This document shows positions 25,022-33,698 of a DNA stretch of 64,000 nucleotides, piece after piece (the stretch's first letter is position 1; each line of letters opens with the position of its first letter). The notes under the pieces were generated by a model. That model ran no database searches, was not told where the DNA came from, and was given only the letters and a program-made list of their open reading frames with translations. The DNA is from Neobacillus drentensis NBRC 102427. GTDB lineage: Bacteria > Bacillota > Bacilli > Bacillales > Cytobacillaceae. The stretch covers positions 1 through 64,000 of the forward strand of contig NZ_BCUX01000015.1 of the NCBI RefSeq assembly GCF_001591445.1, read 5' to 3'. Made by a program: the position numbers and the translations under genes.

Positions 25022-25660
25022 TTGCTGGATTTCTCGATACTAACGAATAATTTCGATTCATTTTTAGAAGGATTAAAAATAACGATTATTTCCAGTTTAA
25101 TAGCATTATTATCGAGTTTTATTTTAGGAACACTTATTGCGGTTATGCGAATTGCCCCAGTTAAACTTCTTAACTGGCTGGGTTCGGTATACATTGAATT
25201 TATCCGAAATATACCTGTACTAGTTATCGTGTTTTTTACTTACTTATCTGGAAACTTTGGTGGAATGACAGCAGGAACAATTGGTTTAACTATCTATACA
25301 GCCGCTTTCATTGCCGAAGCCATACGTGCCGGGATTATGTCTGTTCCAAAAGGACAAATGGAAGCCGCTCGGTCGACAGGATTGAGTTATGGTCAGGCAA
25401 TGAGAATGGTTATTCTCCCTCAAGCTATAAAGATTGTCATCCCTCCACTTGGCAACCAATTTATCAATTTAGTAAAAAATTCATCTTTGTTAGCAGTCGT
25501 CGCAGGCGGGGATTTAATGTATCAGGGAGATTTAATATCGGCAAAGACATACATAACATTTGATACCTATGTGTTCGTGGCCTTATTTTATTTAATTTTA
25601 ACGATACCTTTAAGCCTTGGCGTAGGATTTTTAGAAAAACGCATGGCTAAAAGTAATTAA
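25022..25660 (+). CDS. glnM: Amino acid ABC transporter permease GlnM
   Basis: 212-aa membrane permease of the HisMQ type with about five TM helices and the EAA loop EAARSTGLSYGQAMRMVILPQA. The start is TTG 25022 with AGGAGG 7 nt upstream; the longer reading frame would run through the intercistronic hairpin and that site. It pairs with GlnP to form the channel. Confidence 0.9.
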   Translation: MLDFSILTNNFDSFLEGLKITIISSLIALLSSFILGTLIAVMRIAPVKLLNWLGSVYIEFIRNIPVLVIVFFTYLSGNFGGMTAGTIGLTIYTAAFIAEAIRAGIMSVPKGQMEAARSTGLSYGQAMRMVILPQAIKIVIPPLGNQFINLVKNSSLLAVVAGGDLMYQGDLISAKTYITFDTYVFVALFYLILTIPLSLGVGFLEKRMAKSN

Positions 25661-25672
25661 GGAGGTGCATAG

Positions 25673-26335
25673 ATGGAGTTTCTAGCACCGTTCATTGAAG
25701 TATATACACTGGACAATCTTAAATTTTTACTAGAAGGATTTGCGGTTACCTTAAAGGTTGCTGCCATATCAATTGTGCTTAGTTTCATTATTGGCAGTCT
25801 CATAGGGACGCTCAGATATGCGAGAATTCCCGTTGTTTCGAAATTACTTGCCTTGATTGTTGAGACCATTCGTAACCTTCCTTTATTGCTGATCATTTTC
25901 TTCACTTATTTTGCATTACCCGAAATAGGAATTGAAATGGAAATTACATCAGCGGCAATCGCAGCCTTGACGGTTTTTGAATCTGCTATGATATCAGAAA
26001 TTATCCGAAGCGGTTTAAACTCGATCGAAAAAGGACAGGTGGAAGCAGGACGTGCGTCTGGACTGAACTACATCCAGACCTTACGTTATATCATCCTGCC
26101 CCAAGCGCTGAGAAGAATGGTTCCTCCTTTGGTGAGTCAATTTATTTCTTTGCTAAAAGACACATCTTTAGCAGTGGTTATCGCCTTACCGGATTTATTG
26201 CACAATGGACAAATTATTTACGCGCAAAAGGGGTCGTATGTGATACCTGTCTTTGTCATGGTGGCGTTGATGTACTTTATCGTTAATTATACTTTGTCAC
26301 TAGTGGCTCGACGGCTAGAATTAAAGCAGACGTAA
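25673..26335 (+). CDS. glnP: Amino acid ABC transporter permease GlnP
   Basis: 220-aa HisMQ-type permease, about five TM helices, with EAA loop EAGRASGLNYIQTLRYIILPQA. ATG follows GGAGGTG, 12 nt after glnM. Last gene of the operon, followed by a strong terminator. Confidence 0.92.
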   Translation: MEFLAPFIEVYTLDNLKFLLEGFAVTLKVAAISIVLSFIIGSLIGTLRYARIPVVSKLLALIVETIRNLPLLLIIFFTYFALPEIGIEMEITSAAIAALTVFESAMISEIIRSGLNSIEKGQVEAGRASGLNYIQTLRYIILPQALRRMVPPLVSQFISLLKDTSLAVVIALPDLLHNGQIIYAQKGSYVIPVFVMVALMYFIVNYTLSLVARRLELKQT

Positions 26336-26336
26336 G

Positions 26337-26370
26337 AAACTCCGGCTCAGTATGTGGGCCGGAGTTTTTT
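26337..26370 (+). terminator. Terminator of glnQHMP
   Basis: AAACTCCGGC / GCCGGAGTTT stem, 11-nt loop, then a T run. Confidence 0.9.
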
Positions 26371-26520
26371 ATAAGTGAGTTTTTTCTCAAAATAATTCAT
26401 CTATCAAATACTAAAGATAGAAATTTGTCGTCCGATTTATTAATATTGGATTCTCAATTAATGTATAATTTTACAAGAATAGATTAAATTTACTATTAAT
26501 CTTTTAAAGGGGTGCAAGTA

Positions 26521-29500
26521 TTGAAGAAAAAGACATTTTTAGCTTTACCTGTTTCTGCCCTTCTGTTATTTTCAACTATTTTCACAGCAGCAGTGCAGAC
26601 AAAAGCTCAAACAGGAACTAATAGTTTCGCAATGGATGAAACGCAAGTGAACACTAGTAAAAACATTAGAAAAAGCCAAATTCAAGGATTAGTGACAGAA
26701 AACAAAATGGTTCCTATTAAAAAAAATAAAGAAAGTGAACTAGAAAAAGAGATTAAGGCAAAATTGAATATTGAAGACTCCCAAAGTACGAATAAATATC
26801 AAACAGGCGAATTAATCATTAAGTATAAAAAAAAAGTGACGACTGGGGAAGTTAGTACAGTTCTGAAGAAATATTCTTTAAAATCCAAGCAGAAATTTAA
26901 ATCTTTAAATGCAGAGGTTGTAAAGATCCCTGCTGGTCAAAGTACTAGTGAATTCATAAATAAACTAGAAAAAGATGTAACGATTGAATCCGTACAACCT
27001 AACTACAAATATTATGCTTCTGACACCAACAATTCTCCTAACTATTATGAGCAATTATGGGGCCTGAACAATTCTGGACAGTCTATTAAAGAGATTAATG
27101 GATTAGCAGATATAGATGTCGATGCACCTGAAGGCTGGAAGAAATTCAGTTCAAAACTACCAGAAGTGGTTGTCGGGGTCATTGATACGGGTGTAGACAT
27201 CCACCATCCTGACTTAGAAGGGAGGATTTGGAGGAACACAAAAGAAATACCGGCCAATAATATCGACGATGACAAAAACGGTTATGTTGACGATGTTAAT
27301 GGATGGGATTTTTATAATGATGATAATACTGTCTATGATGCACTTGAAGGAGATGAGCACGGTACACACGTCTCCGGAACGATTGCTGCAGAATTAGAAG
27401 GAGCAACTACAAAGGATAATAAAGGTGTCGTCGGTGTTGCTACAAACGTAAAGATTTTACCAATAAAATTTTTAGGTCCTGATGGGGGAACAACATCAGA
27501 TGCCATCGAGGCCATTTCTTACGCAAAAAAGATGGGTGTAAAAATAACGAATAACAGTTGGGGCGGAGAAGAATACGACCCATTACTTGAAGAAGCTATC
27601 GGGAATTGTGGATGTTTATTTGTCGCCGCTGCAGGTAATGATGCAATGGATAACGATTTTGGCGGATCTTATCCTGCAAGCTTTGAAAATGCGAATATAT
27701 TGGCAGTTGCTGCTGTTGATAACAAGGGTAAACTAGCACCTTTCTCAAATTATGGCACCAATTCGGTAGACGTTGCTGCCCCAGGTGTTGATATTTTAAG
27801 TACCGTTCCGAAATTCCCATTAGCTGAGCTGACAAAATCATTGAATCTTGAACAGCCGGGAGCATCCGCACAAATCTCCGGGGACAATTATAAAGCGATC
27901 TTTGATGGCATTGGGTACGAAAAATATTCAGATGCACACAGGGGAGAAACTAATTCCGAGTCACAAAGGCAAGAAGCTTTCAACAAAGCATTAAGTTATT
28001 TAGACTTAATCGATCCGAACAAAAAAATTCTTCTTGTCCAAGATGATGAAAGTGATCTTGCAGAATTATTTAAGAATGAGCCAGAACTTCGCGCCCTATT
28101 TAAAAATTATTTGCCTGTTTATCAAAAACTATTGGCTGACCATCCCTCACTAAAAACAATTACGGTTAGTTCTGATTCATCTCTGTCAGATTACCTGAAC
28201 AGCAGCGACTTGTCTTCCTACGATGGGGTCATATGGTTTACAGGAAACGGTCTTGGGTTCTTTTCTGAGCAAGGTACCACTTTAACAACAACAGATGCGG
28301 ATATGTTAAAGAATTACCTATCTAATGGTGGGGAATTGCTGTTAACTGGACAGAATGCCCTATCTGGTCAAGAGAAATCCCCATTTGTTAAGGATTATTT
28401 GCATTTAACAGTTTATGCGGATAGGGGACCAAGTTTGAATGTGGAAGGTTTATCTGGTGGAATCTATGAAAATACCAAATATGATGTAAATAGATATGAG
28501 ACACCCTACTACTTTGCTGATTTTATTAAATCAAATGATTCCGGAACAGTTATAAATTCTAAATATGTTTCTGATTATTCACAAGCATTTGATTATTATA
28601 GTGGAACATCGATGGCGGCCCCGCATACTACTGGGACCGCAGCAGTTTTACTAGGATTACGTCCAAGCATGTCGCCGGAAATGCTTAAGCTGTATACAAG
28701 TGCAAAAGGAAAGAGTCTAGAAACATTAAAAGGCCGCGTTAGCAGCGGAAAAATTGTTAAAACTTCAAATCTAGATAACTTTAATGACAATGAAACACCC
28801 GGAATTCCATTGGAGAATAGCATTCAAAACGACAAACTAGATGGGACTACAGATAAAAATGATGTTTATGCATTGTCTTTAAAAGAAGGAGAGGTTCTTT
28901 CGCTTTCTTTGAATGGCAAAGCAGGGACCGATTTTGATTTGTATGTGTTCAATGAATCAACAACAAGTATAAATAATACGAATGGAATGGTTGCCTACTC
29001 TGAGAATGCAAAAACATCCAATGAATCAATTAAGTTTACTGCTCCTAAAACTGGGATTTATTTTGTCGATGTGTATGCCTACAAAGGTGCAGGGGACTAT
29101 AAGCTTTTCACTGGTAATTTTGGAGGAACGTATGAGGATGATTCAAACTCCATGACTTTCTTAGGGGGATGGACGCCTGTATTTAATCCCAAGCATTCAG
29201 GTAATACTGCAAATACCCTGAATTCAATGGGGGAAGTTAACTTTTCTTTTGTTGGATACAGGTTCGAGTGGCAAGGGTATAAAGATCCTTCGCAAGGGAT
29301 TGCCGATATTTATATCGACGGTAGTAAGATTGCCTCTCCATCACTTTATGCAGATACTTTTAAAGCAAAACAAACAATCTATAAAAAGGATTTTGCATCT
29401 TACGGCAGACACACTGTAAAAATTGTCTGGACTGGTATAAACGATCCCGCTTCGAGAAAAAGTGCTTCAGGGATCAATTTAGATAAATTCATTGTAAGCA

Positions 29501-30504
29501 GTAATCCTGTGTCATTAAAAGCGTACTACGATAAGGGGAAGAAAACTCCTGTTATTACATGGTCAGGTGTCGGTTGGGCAGAATCCTACAGCATTTATCG
29601 GAAAGAGTCTTCACAAGCGAACTATGTAAAGATTAATAAAAACCCTTTTACTTCAACAAGTTATGCGGACACCACTGCACTGCCAGGAAAATCCTATAAC
29701 TATTCGGTAGTTATTCATACAAAAGAGAAATGGGAAACTCCCTTTTCATCACCTATCACTTTTGTTTATGATGATGAAATTAAAGGAAGTCTGCCAATAG
29801 CAGGGACCGTTAAAGGAAGTCTGAATACTAACACAAAGGATATTTATGACGTTTGGTCTAAACGTTTGGACAAGGGAAAAACATATGAAATCACCTTGTC
29901 TGGGCCTTCAGCAGCTAATTTTGATCTTTCTTTATTTAATGTTGGTACCTCTACTATATATGGTACAACTGCCTTGAAAAAATCGAAGGGGACTGCTTCT
30001 TCTGAAAAAATTGTATTTAAACCATCGAAATCCGGATTATATTATATTGTTCCTTCTGCGTTAAAAGGTTCGGGCCAATATAGTCTATCTCTTTCCGTCC
30101 AAACAGCAAAAATGGTTGAAAATACAAATGCCGCTATTAAATATTCAGGAATTTGGACCAAACCGAAATATACCAAGGCTTCCGGAGGAACGATAAATCA
30201 AACCAAAGGAAGTGCCGGATCCCTAGAATATGCATTTAGCGGAACGGGAATCACAGTTTATGCGGTTAAAGATAAGAATATGGGAAAAGCTGATATTTAC
30301 ATTGATGGTGTAAAAGTAAAGCGAATCGACCTTTACTCATCTAGCCGTAAGTACAAAGCGATTGTTTTTAACAAGCAAAGTCTCGTTAATAAAGTACACA
30401 AAATAAAGATTGTCGCCACTGGTAAAAAGACTAGCAAAGCAAAAAGCGCATTAATAAATATTGATGCTTTTAAAGTAACCCAGTTTACATTAGTTAAGAA
30501 ATAA
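26521..30504 (+). CDS. Secreted multidomain subtilisin-like serine protease (S8)
   Basis: About 1327 aa from TTG 26521 (GGGG 8 nt upstream). A signal peptide ends near AAVQTKA. The I9-type propeptide spans about residues 90-165. Catalytic residues: Asp222 in VIDTGVD, His280 in DEHGTHVSG, oxyanion Asn373 in AAAGND, Ser697 in GTSMAAPH. About 255 residues are inserted between DILSTVP and the serine motif, where subtilisins have about ten. After the catalytic domain come a pre-peptidase C-terminal (PPC) type domain, a beta-sandwich repeat (GGWTPVF...GINLDKFIV), a fibronectin III-like segment, a second PPC-type domain and a second sandwich repeat. No LPxTG or S-layer motif is seen, so it is probably released or loosely wall-bound, acting on extracellular protein. 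Confidence 0.9.
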   Translation: MKKKTFLALPVSALLLFSTIFTAAVQTKAQTGTNSFAMDETQVNTSKNIRKSQIQGLVTENKMVPIKKNKESELEKEIKAKLNIEDSQSTNKYQTGELIIKYKKKVTTGEVSTVLKKYSLKSKQKFKSLNAEVVKIPAGQSTSEFINKLEKDVTIESVQPNYKYYASDTNNSPNYYEQLWGLNNSGQSIKEINGLADIDVDAPEGWKKFSSKLPEVVVGVIDTGVDIHHPDLEGRIWRNTKEIPANNIDDDKNGYVDDVNGWDFYNDDNTVYDALEGDEHGTHVSGTIAAELEGATTKDNKGVVGVATNVKILPIKFLGPDGGTTSDAIEAISYAKKMGVKITNNSWGGEEYDPLLEEAIGNCGCLFVAAAGNDAMDNDFGGSYPASFENANILAVAAVDNKGKLAPFSNYGTNSVDVAAPGVDILSTVPKFPLAELTKSLNLEQPGASAQISGDNYKAIFDGIGYEKYSDAHRGETNSESQRQEAFNKALSYLDLIDPNKKILLVQDDESDLAELFKNEPELRALFKNYLPVYQKLLADHPSLKTITVSSDSSLSDYLNSSDLSSYDGVIWFTGNGLGFFSEQGTTLTTTDADMLKNYLSNGGELLLTGQNALSGQEKSPFVKDYLHLTVYADRGPSLNVEGLSGGIYENTKYDVNRYETPYYFADFIKSNDSGTVINSKYVSDYSQAFDYYSGTSMAAPHTTGTAAVLLGLRPSMSPEMLKLYTSAKGKSLETLKGRVSSGKIVKTSNLDNFNDNETPGIPLENSIQNDKLDGTTDKNDVYALSLKEGEVLSLSLNGKAGTDFDLYVFNESTTSINNTNGMVAYSENAKTSNESIKFTAPKTGIYFVDVYAYKGAGDYKLFTGNFGGTYEDDSNSMTFLGGWTPVFNPKHSGNTANTLNSMGEVNFSFVGYRFEWQGYKDPSQGIADIYIDGSKIASPSLYADTFKAKQTIYKKDFASYGRHTVKIVWTGINDPASRKSASGINLDKFIVSSNPVSLKAYYDKGKKTPVITWSGVGWAESYSIYRKESSQANYVKINKNPFTSTSYADTTALPGKSYNYSVVIHTKEKWETPFSSPITFVYDDEIKGSLPIAGTVKGSLNTNTKDIYDVWSKRLDKGKTYEITLSGPSAANFDLSLFNVGTSTIYGTTALKKSKGTASSEKIVFKPSKSGLYYIVPSALKGSGQYSLSLSVQTAKMVENTNAAIKYSGIWTKPKYTKASGGTINQTKGSAGSLEYAFSGTGITVYAVKDKNMGKADIYIDGVKVKRIDLYSSSRKYKAIVFNKQSLVNKVHKIKIVATGKKTSKAKSALINIDAFKVTQFTLVKK

Positions 30505-30522
30505 AAACTATGTAACTAAAAC

Positions 30523-30561
30523 AAAAATCCTGATGGCCACTTGGCAGGCATCAGGATTTTT
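30523..30561 (+). terminator. Terminator of the S8 protease gene
   Basis: AAAAATCCTGATG / CATCAGGATTTTT perfect 13-bp stem with T tail. Confidence 0.9.
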
Positions 30562-30616
30562 GTATAGCACTTCTTAATAGGAGGATTTGTATTTGGATGA
30601 CAGGGCAGCAAATTAT

Positions 30617-30645
30617 TTGACAATACTAATAATGTTCTATATTAA
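30617..30645 (+). promoter_or_regulatory. Sigma-A promoter of the FMN reductase gene
   Basis: TTGACA, 17-bp spacer, TATTAA, about 70 nt before the start codon. No MhqR-like box is present here. Confidence 0.6.
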
Positions 30646-30717
30646 TTAAGATAAGGACAACATCGAACTACTGGTGCTTTTGAGACAAAAATATCAACAA
30701 AACTTTGGAGGTACATC

Positions 30718-31266
30718 ATGAAAATCGTAACAATTGTAGGTAGTTTAAGAAAAGAATCGTATAACATGCAGCTTGCTAAAACAATGCAAGATCGTTACAA
30801 GGACAAAATGGATATTGAAATAGCCGACATCCGTTCTCTGCCTCATTTTGACCAAGACGAGGAAAACAACCCACCTCAAGCTGTCAAGGAATTTAAAGCG
30901 GCAATCGCAAGTGCCGATGGGGTGCTCATCATTACTCCAGAATTCAATTGGTCCATTCCTGGTGTTTTAAAGAACGCGTTAGATTGGAGTTCTAGAGTGG
31001 ACAAGGTTTTCATTGGTAAACCTGTAATGGCTTTAGGTGCGACCCTTGGCCTGCTAGGAACCGTTCGTGCCCAAATGCAATTGCGTGAAATTCTAGCAGC
31101 ACCTGGTATTCAGGCTAAGATTCTTCCACCTGGAGGAAATGAGGTACTGATTGGTTTGGCGAATCAGAAGTTTGATGAACAAACTGGGAAGTTGGTTGAT
31201 GAAGGGACACTTAGTTTCTTAGACAGTAAAGTAGATGCGTTTATTGATTTTGTAAAGTCGGTCTGA
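30718..31266 (+). CDS. NADPH-dependent FMN reductase (ChrR/YieF-like)
   Basis: 182-aa flavodoxin-like oxidoreductase. VGSLRKESYNMQLA is the FMN phosphate-binding loop (residues 7-20), and ITPEFNWSIPGVLKNALDWSSR is the diagnostic segment of the NADPH_dep_FMN_red family. Members reduce quinones, chromate or azo dyes with FMN. ATG has GGAGG upstream. It is a single gene with its own promoter and terminator. Confidence 0.9.
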   Translation: MKIVTIVGSLRKESYNMQLAKTMQDRYKDKMDIEIADIRSLPHFDQDEENNPPQAVKEFKAAIASADGVLIITPEFNWSIPGVLKNALDWSSRVDKVFIGKPVMALGATLGLLGTVRAQMQLREILAAPGIQAKILPPGGNEVLIGLANQKFDEQTGKLVDEGTLSFLDSKVDAFIDFVKSV

Positions 31267-31305
31267 AAAAAAGTTGGATCAATGGACACGTATTGTCGTA
31301 AAACG

Positions 31306-31340
31306 AGAGCTTTTCTACATTAGTAGAAGAGTTCTTTTTT
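31306..31340 (+). terminator. Terminator of the FMN reductase gene
   Basis: AGAGCTTTTCTAC pairs with GTAGAAGAGTTCT with mismatches, then six T. Confidence 0.65.
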
Positions 31341-31482
31341 AATTGTCATTTTCTAATTGTTTCGCCGCGTAAAGCTCATCTAAATGCTGTAAATGTGTTA
31401 AGCCCCATTCATGCATGGACACAAAGAGGCATAATGGAGTATTCATTCTCATATCAATGCAGAGAAAGGTTTTGGGATTGTT
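31339..31482 (-). pseudogene. Possible C-terminal gene remnant on the minus strand
   Basis: A 47-codon open stretch ending in TAA reads like a protein C terminus: FLCIDMRMNTPLCLF, then SMHEWGLTHLQHLDELYAAK. It is closed upstream by an in-frame TAG and has no ribosome binding site. The rest of the 310-bp gap holds the FMN reductase terminator and the DoxX upstream region. I could not assign a family; a chance open frame is possible. Confidence 0.35.
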
Positions 31483-31576
31483 CTAATGCTTATCATTCTT
31501 CTAATTTAGCTGTTGTCGTGTTTTTCGGTCGGAGAAGAATCATTACAAAAACAGTATAAAAGGAGAGGGTTGAGGT

Positions 31577-31930
31577 ATGAACATAGGATTATGGGTCGTT
31601 CAAATTATTTTAGGATTAGCCTTTATTATGGCCGGATCAATGAAGGCTTTTTATTATGAGAAAGCGAAGGCCAGCATGCCGTGGGTAAAAGATTCTGCCA
31701 AAAGCTTGGTTAAATTTATTGGTATAGCAGAGCTGCTGGGAGGAATTGGATTGATCGTACCTTATGCAATAGGAATCGCACCAATCCTGACACCGATTGC
31801 AGCAATTGCACTAGGGGTAGTCATGATTCTGGCAGCTGGGTTTCACTTGAAGAGGAAAGAGAATCAGGCAATCGGAATGAATATCATTTTATTAGCCTTG
31901 GCAATATTTGTAGCAATTGGACGTTGGTAG
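31577..31930 (+). CDS. DoxX-family membrane protein
   Basis: 117-aa protein with four TM helices of the DoxX/DoxX-like type (GLAFIMAGSMKAF at the N terminus, ELLGGIGLIVPYA in the middle). In B. subtilis a related gene, mhqP, is in the quinone-induced mhqNOP operon beside a dioxygenase. Here it is followed after 11 nt by the start of a truncated dioxygenase gene, suggesting a decayed two-gene operon. ATG has GGAGAGG upstream with long spacing. No MhqR-like box is seen. Confidence 0.8.
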   Translation: MNIGLWVVQIILGLAFIMAGSMKAFYYEKAKASMPWVKDSAKSLVKFIGIAELLGGIGLIVPYAIGIAPILTPIAAIALGVVMILAAGFHLKRKENQAIGMNIILLALAIFVAIGRW

Positions 31931-31941
31931 GAGGAGTTTAT

Positions 31942-32100
31942 TTGGTCCCGTCTTTATTAATAGGGCATGGTTCACCATTTTTAGCAGTTCAACAAAATGA
32001 ATATTCCCATTTCTTATCTGAATTGGGCAAACGTTTTAACCCCAAAGCCTTTGTTATCTTTAGTGCTCACTGGGAAAGTGAAATCCTCTCATTAACTTAA
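31942..32100 (+). pseudogene. Truncated LigB/DODA-type extradiol dioxygenase
   Basis: TTG 31942 has GGAGGAG upstream and encodes 52 residues: VPSLLIGHGSPFLAVQQNEY, then FVIFSAHWESEILSLT and a stop. These are the conserved N terminus (metal ligand His in GHGSP) and first core strand (SAHWE) of the DODA/YgiD dioxygenase family. The family is normally about 250-270 aa, so about four-fifths is missing. A terminator begins 2 nt after the stop, pointing to a deletion that joined the gene start to its terminator region. Confidence 0.75.
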
Positions 32101-32101
32101 T

Positions 32102-32147
32102 AAAAAACGCCAACCCATTGATTCATTTCAATGGGTTGGCGTTTTTT
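32102..32147. terminator. Strong bidirectional terminator
   Basis: Perfect 20-bp stem AAAAAACGCCAACCCATTGA with a 6-nt loop and T/A runs. Confidence 0.92.
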
Positions 32148-32183
32148 ATTAACGTGCTAGGATGGTTTTGATGGTTGTTATAG

Positions 32184-32687
32184 TTAGGCAGTTCCATTGG
32201 AAATGCTCTTAACCTTTTCCATAATGGCTTCAGGTGAACTATTGAGTGCAATGGCCAATTCTTTGAAAAGGATATTTATAATAGGATTCAAAATTCTGCT
32301 ATCTTGTTCATAAAACTTTCTTCCAGCCATTTCAATTTCAGCCTTTTTCCGAAGCAGGGTATTGGCTACTTTAGCAATATCCATACGATTACCGGATTTC
32401 ACAATGTCTGAATAAACTTGACCCCGCAAATGCAATTTTTCTATCCAATTAATTCCTGCCGAATGAAACGACTCTAATATTTTTTCAGCTTCCTCTTTAT
32501 TTATTAATTTCAGTATCAAGGTTTTGTCATTATCCACAGGGGTATTGATCGTCAAATCATGATTATTTTCAATGGGATGTAAAACGTAGTACGTTCTAGT
32601 AATCCCGGTATAGGTCTTATCACAGATTTCATCTACCCGGCATATCCCATGTCCTGAATAAATAATTAAATCACCAATATTAAACAA
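32184..32687 (-). CDS. CarD/CdnL-like transcription regulator
   Basis: 167-aa protein with an N-terminal CarD_CdnL/TRCF RNA polymerase-interacting domain (FNIGDLIIYSGHGICRVDEI..., Tudor-like barrel, about residues 1-60) followed by a helical C-terminal domain. CarD-family proteins bind the polymerase beta subunit and steady open promoter complexes. TTG 32687 has GGGG 8 nt upstream; the longer start at 32705 includes that site. In B. subtilis a comparable gene is ydeB. Monocistronic. Confidence 0.85.
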   Translation of the reverse strand: MFNIGDLIIYSGHGICRVDEICDKTYTGITRTYYVLHPIENNHDLTINTPVDNDKTLILKLINKEEAEKILESFHSAGINWIEKLHLRGQVYSDIVKSGNRMDIAKVANTLLRKKAEIEMAGRKFYEQDSRILNPIINILFKELAIALNSSPEAIMEKVKSISNGTA

Positions 32688-32892
32688 AGCGCAAACCCCT
32701 TTCAAACTATTTTCTAATTAGGATGACTATGTTCATTATACTTCTTTTTTTGTTGAATCGTCAATTTGGTTGACAAATTACCCGAGAGGACCAGGTTGAC
32801 GGTTCTTGTGAACTAACCACATTTAAATTGGTTTTCTTGTTCCTTCTTGGAAATACTATTCACGTTAATAAAGAGAATCAAGGAGATACAAA

Positions 32893-33594
32893 ATGAAAGA
32901 TAAAATCCCTTCGTTATCGTCCAACTCCATTTATTTGGGTATTTTGTTAGCCATAGTTGGCGGGTTTCTTGATGCTTATACGTTTATCAGCCGCGATGGA
33001 GTGTTTGCCAATGCGCAAACGGGAAATATGGTATTACTGGCTGTAAAAGCAGCAAGCAAGGATTGGAGAGGCTCTCTACTTTTTATTCCGCCTATTATCG
33101 CCTTCATTTTGGGTGTGTTGGTTTCAGAAATAGTAAAGACTCCTCATGTACGCGATCTATTACATAGCTATCGAAGATCGATCCTTATCTTAGAATGCTT
33201 GGTATTAATTACAGTAGGTCTGTTGCCAAGAAGTGTGCCAAACATCGTGGTTACCGTGTGTATAGCATTTGTATCTTCCTTGCAGATTTCGACGTTCGAT
33301 AAATTGGACAAGTGGGCCTATAACTCAACAATAACAACAGGTAATCTTCGAACGGCGACACAAGCCGCCTACTTGGCAATAAAAGAACGAAATCTGGAAG
33401 CAAAAAAACAATTCATAGAATTTTTTATGATCATTCTTTCTTTTTTATTTGGAGCGTTGACAGGGACATTTTCAACCACCTATTTGGGGAACTTCTCTAT
33501 ATTTATCGCATCGGGAATATTAGTAATTGCAACTATTTTGTATCATAGGGATAGAGGGTACTTGAGTGAAACCATTAAGTTGAAATTAAAATAA
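32893..33594 (+). CDS. YoaK-type DUF1275 membrane protein
   Basis: 233-aa membrane protein with about six TM helices. GGFLDAYTFISRDGVFANAQTGNMVLLAV (first third) is the signature of the DUF1275/YoaK family. The role is not known; a transport function is usually assumed. ATG follows AAGGAG. It is alone and convergent with the DUF3231 gene. Confidence 0.88.
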   Translation: MKDKIPSLSSNSIYLGILLAIVGGFLDAYTFISRDGVFANAQTGNMVLLAVKAASKDWRGSLLFIPPIIAFILGVLVSEIVKTPHVRDLLHSYRRSILILECLVLITVGLLPRSVPNIVVTVCIAFVSSLQISTFDKLDKWAYNSTITTGNLRTATQAAYLAIKERNLEAKKQFIEFFMIILSFLFGALTGTFSTTYLGNFSIFIASGILVIATILYHRDRGYLSETIKLKLK

Positions 33595-33652
33595 TTAAAA
33601 AGTGGTGTATGGAGCAATAGGAAAGGGGTAAAAGAAGACACTGTAAAAAGAA

Positions 33653-33681
33653 AAAAACTAGCCTATTTTTAGGTTAGTTTT
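33653..33681. terminator. Bidirectional terminator
   Basis: AAAAACTAGCCTA pairs with TAGGTTAGTTTT with one wobble; A/T runs on both sides of the stem. Confidence 0.75.
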
Positions 33682-33698
33682 GCTGTGCTATAAAACAT

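Noticed and set aside
31483-31576. MhqR-like box upstream of doxX, expected from the mhqNOP analogy
   Set aside because: No sequence resembling the palindrome is present in the doxX upstream region.
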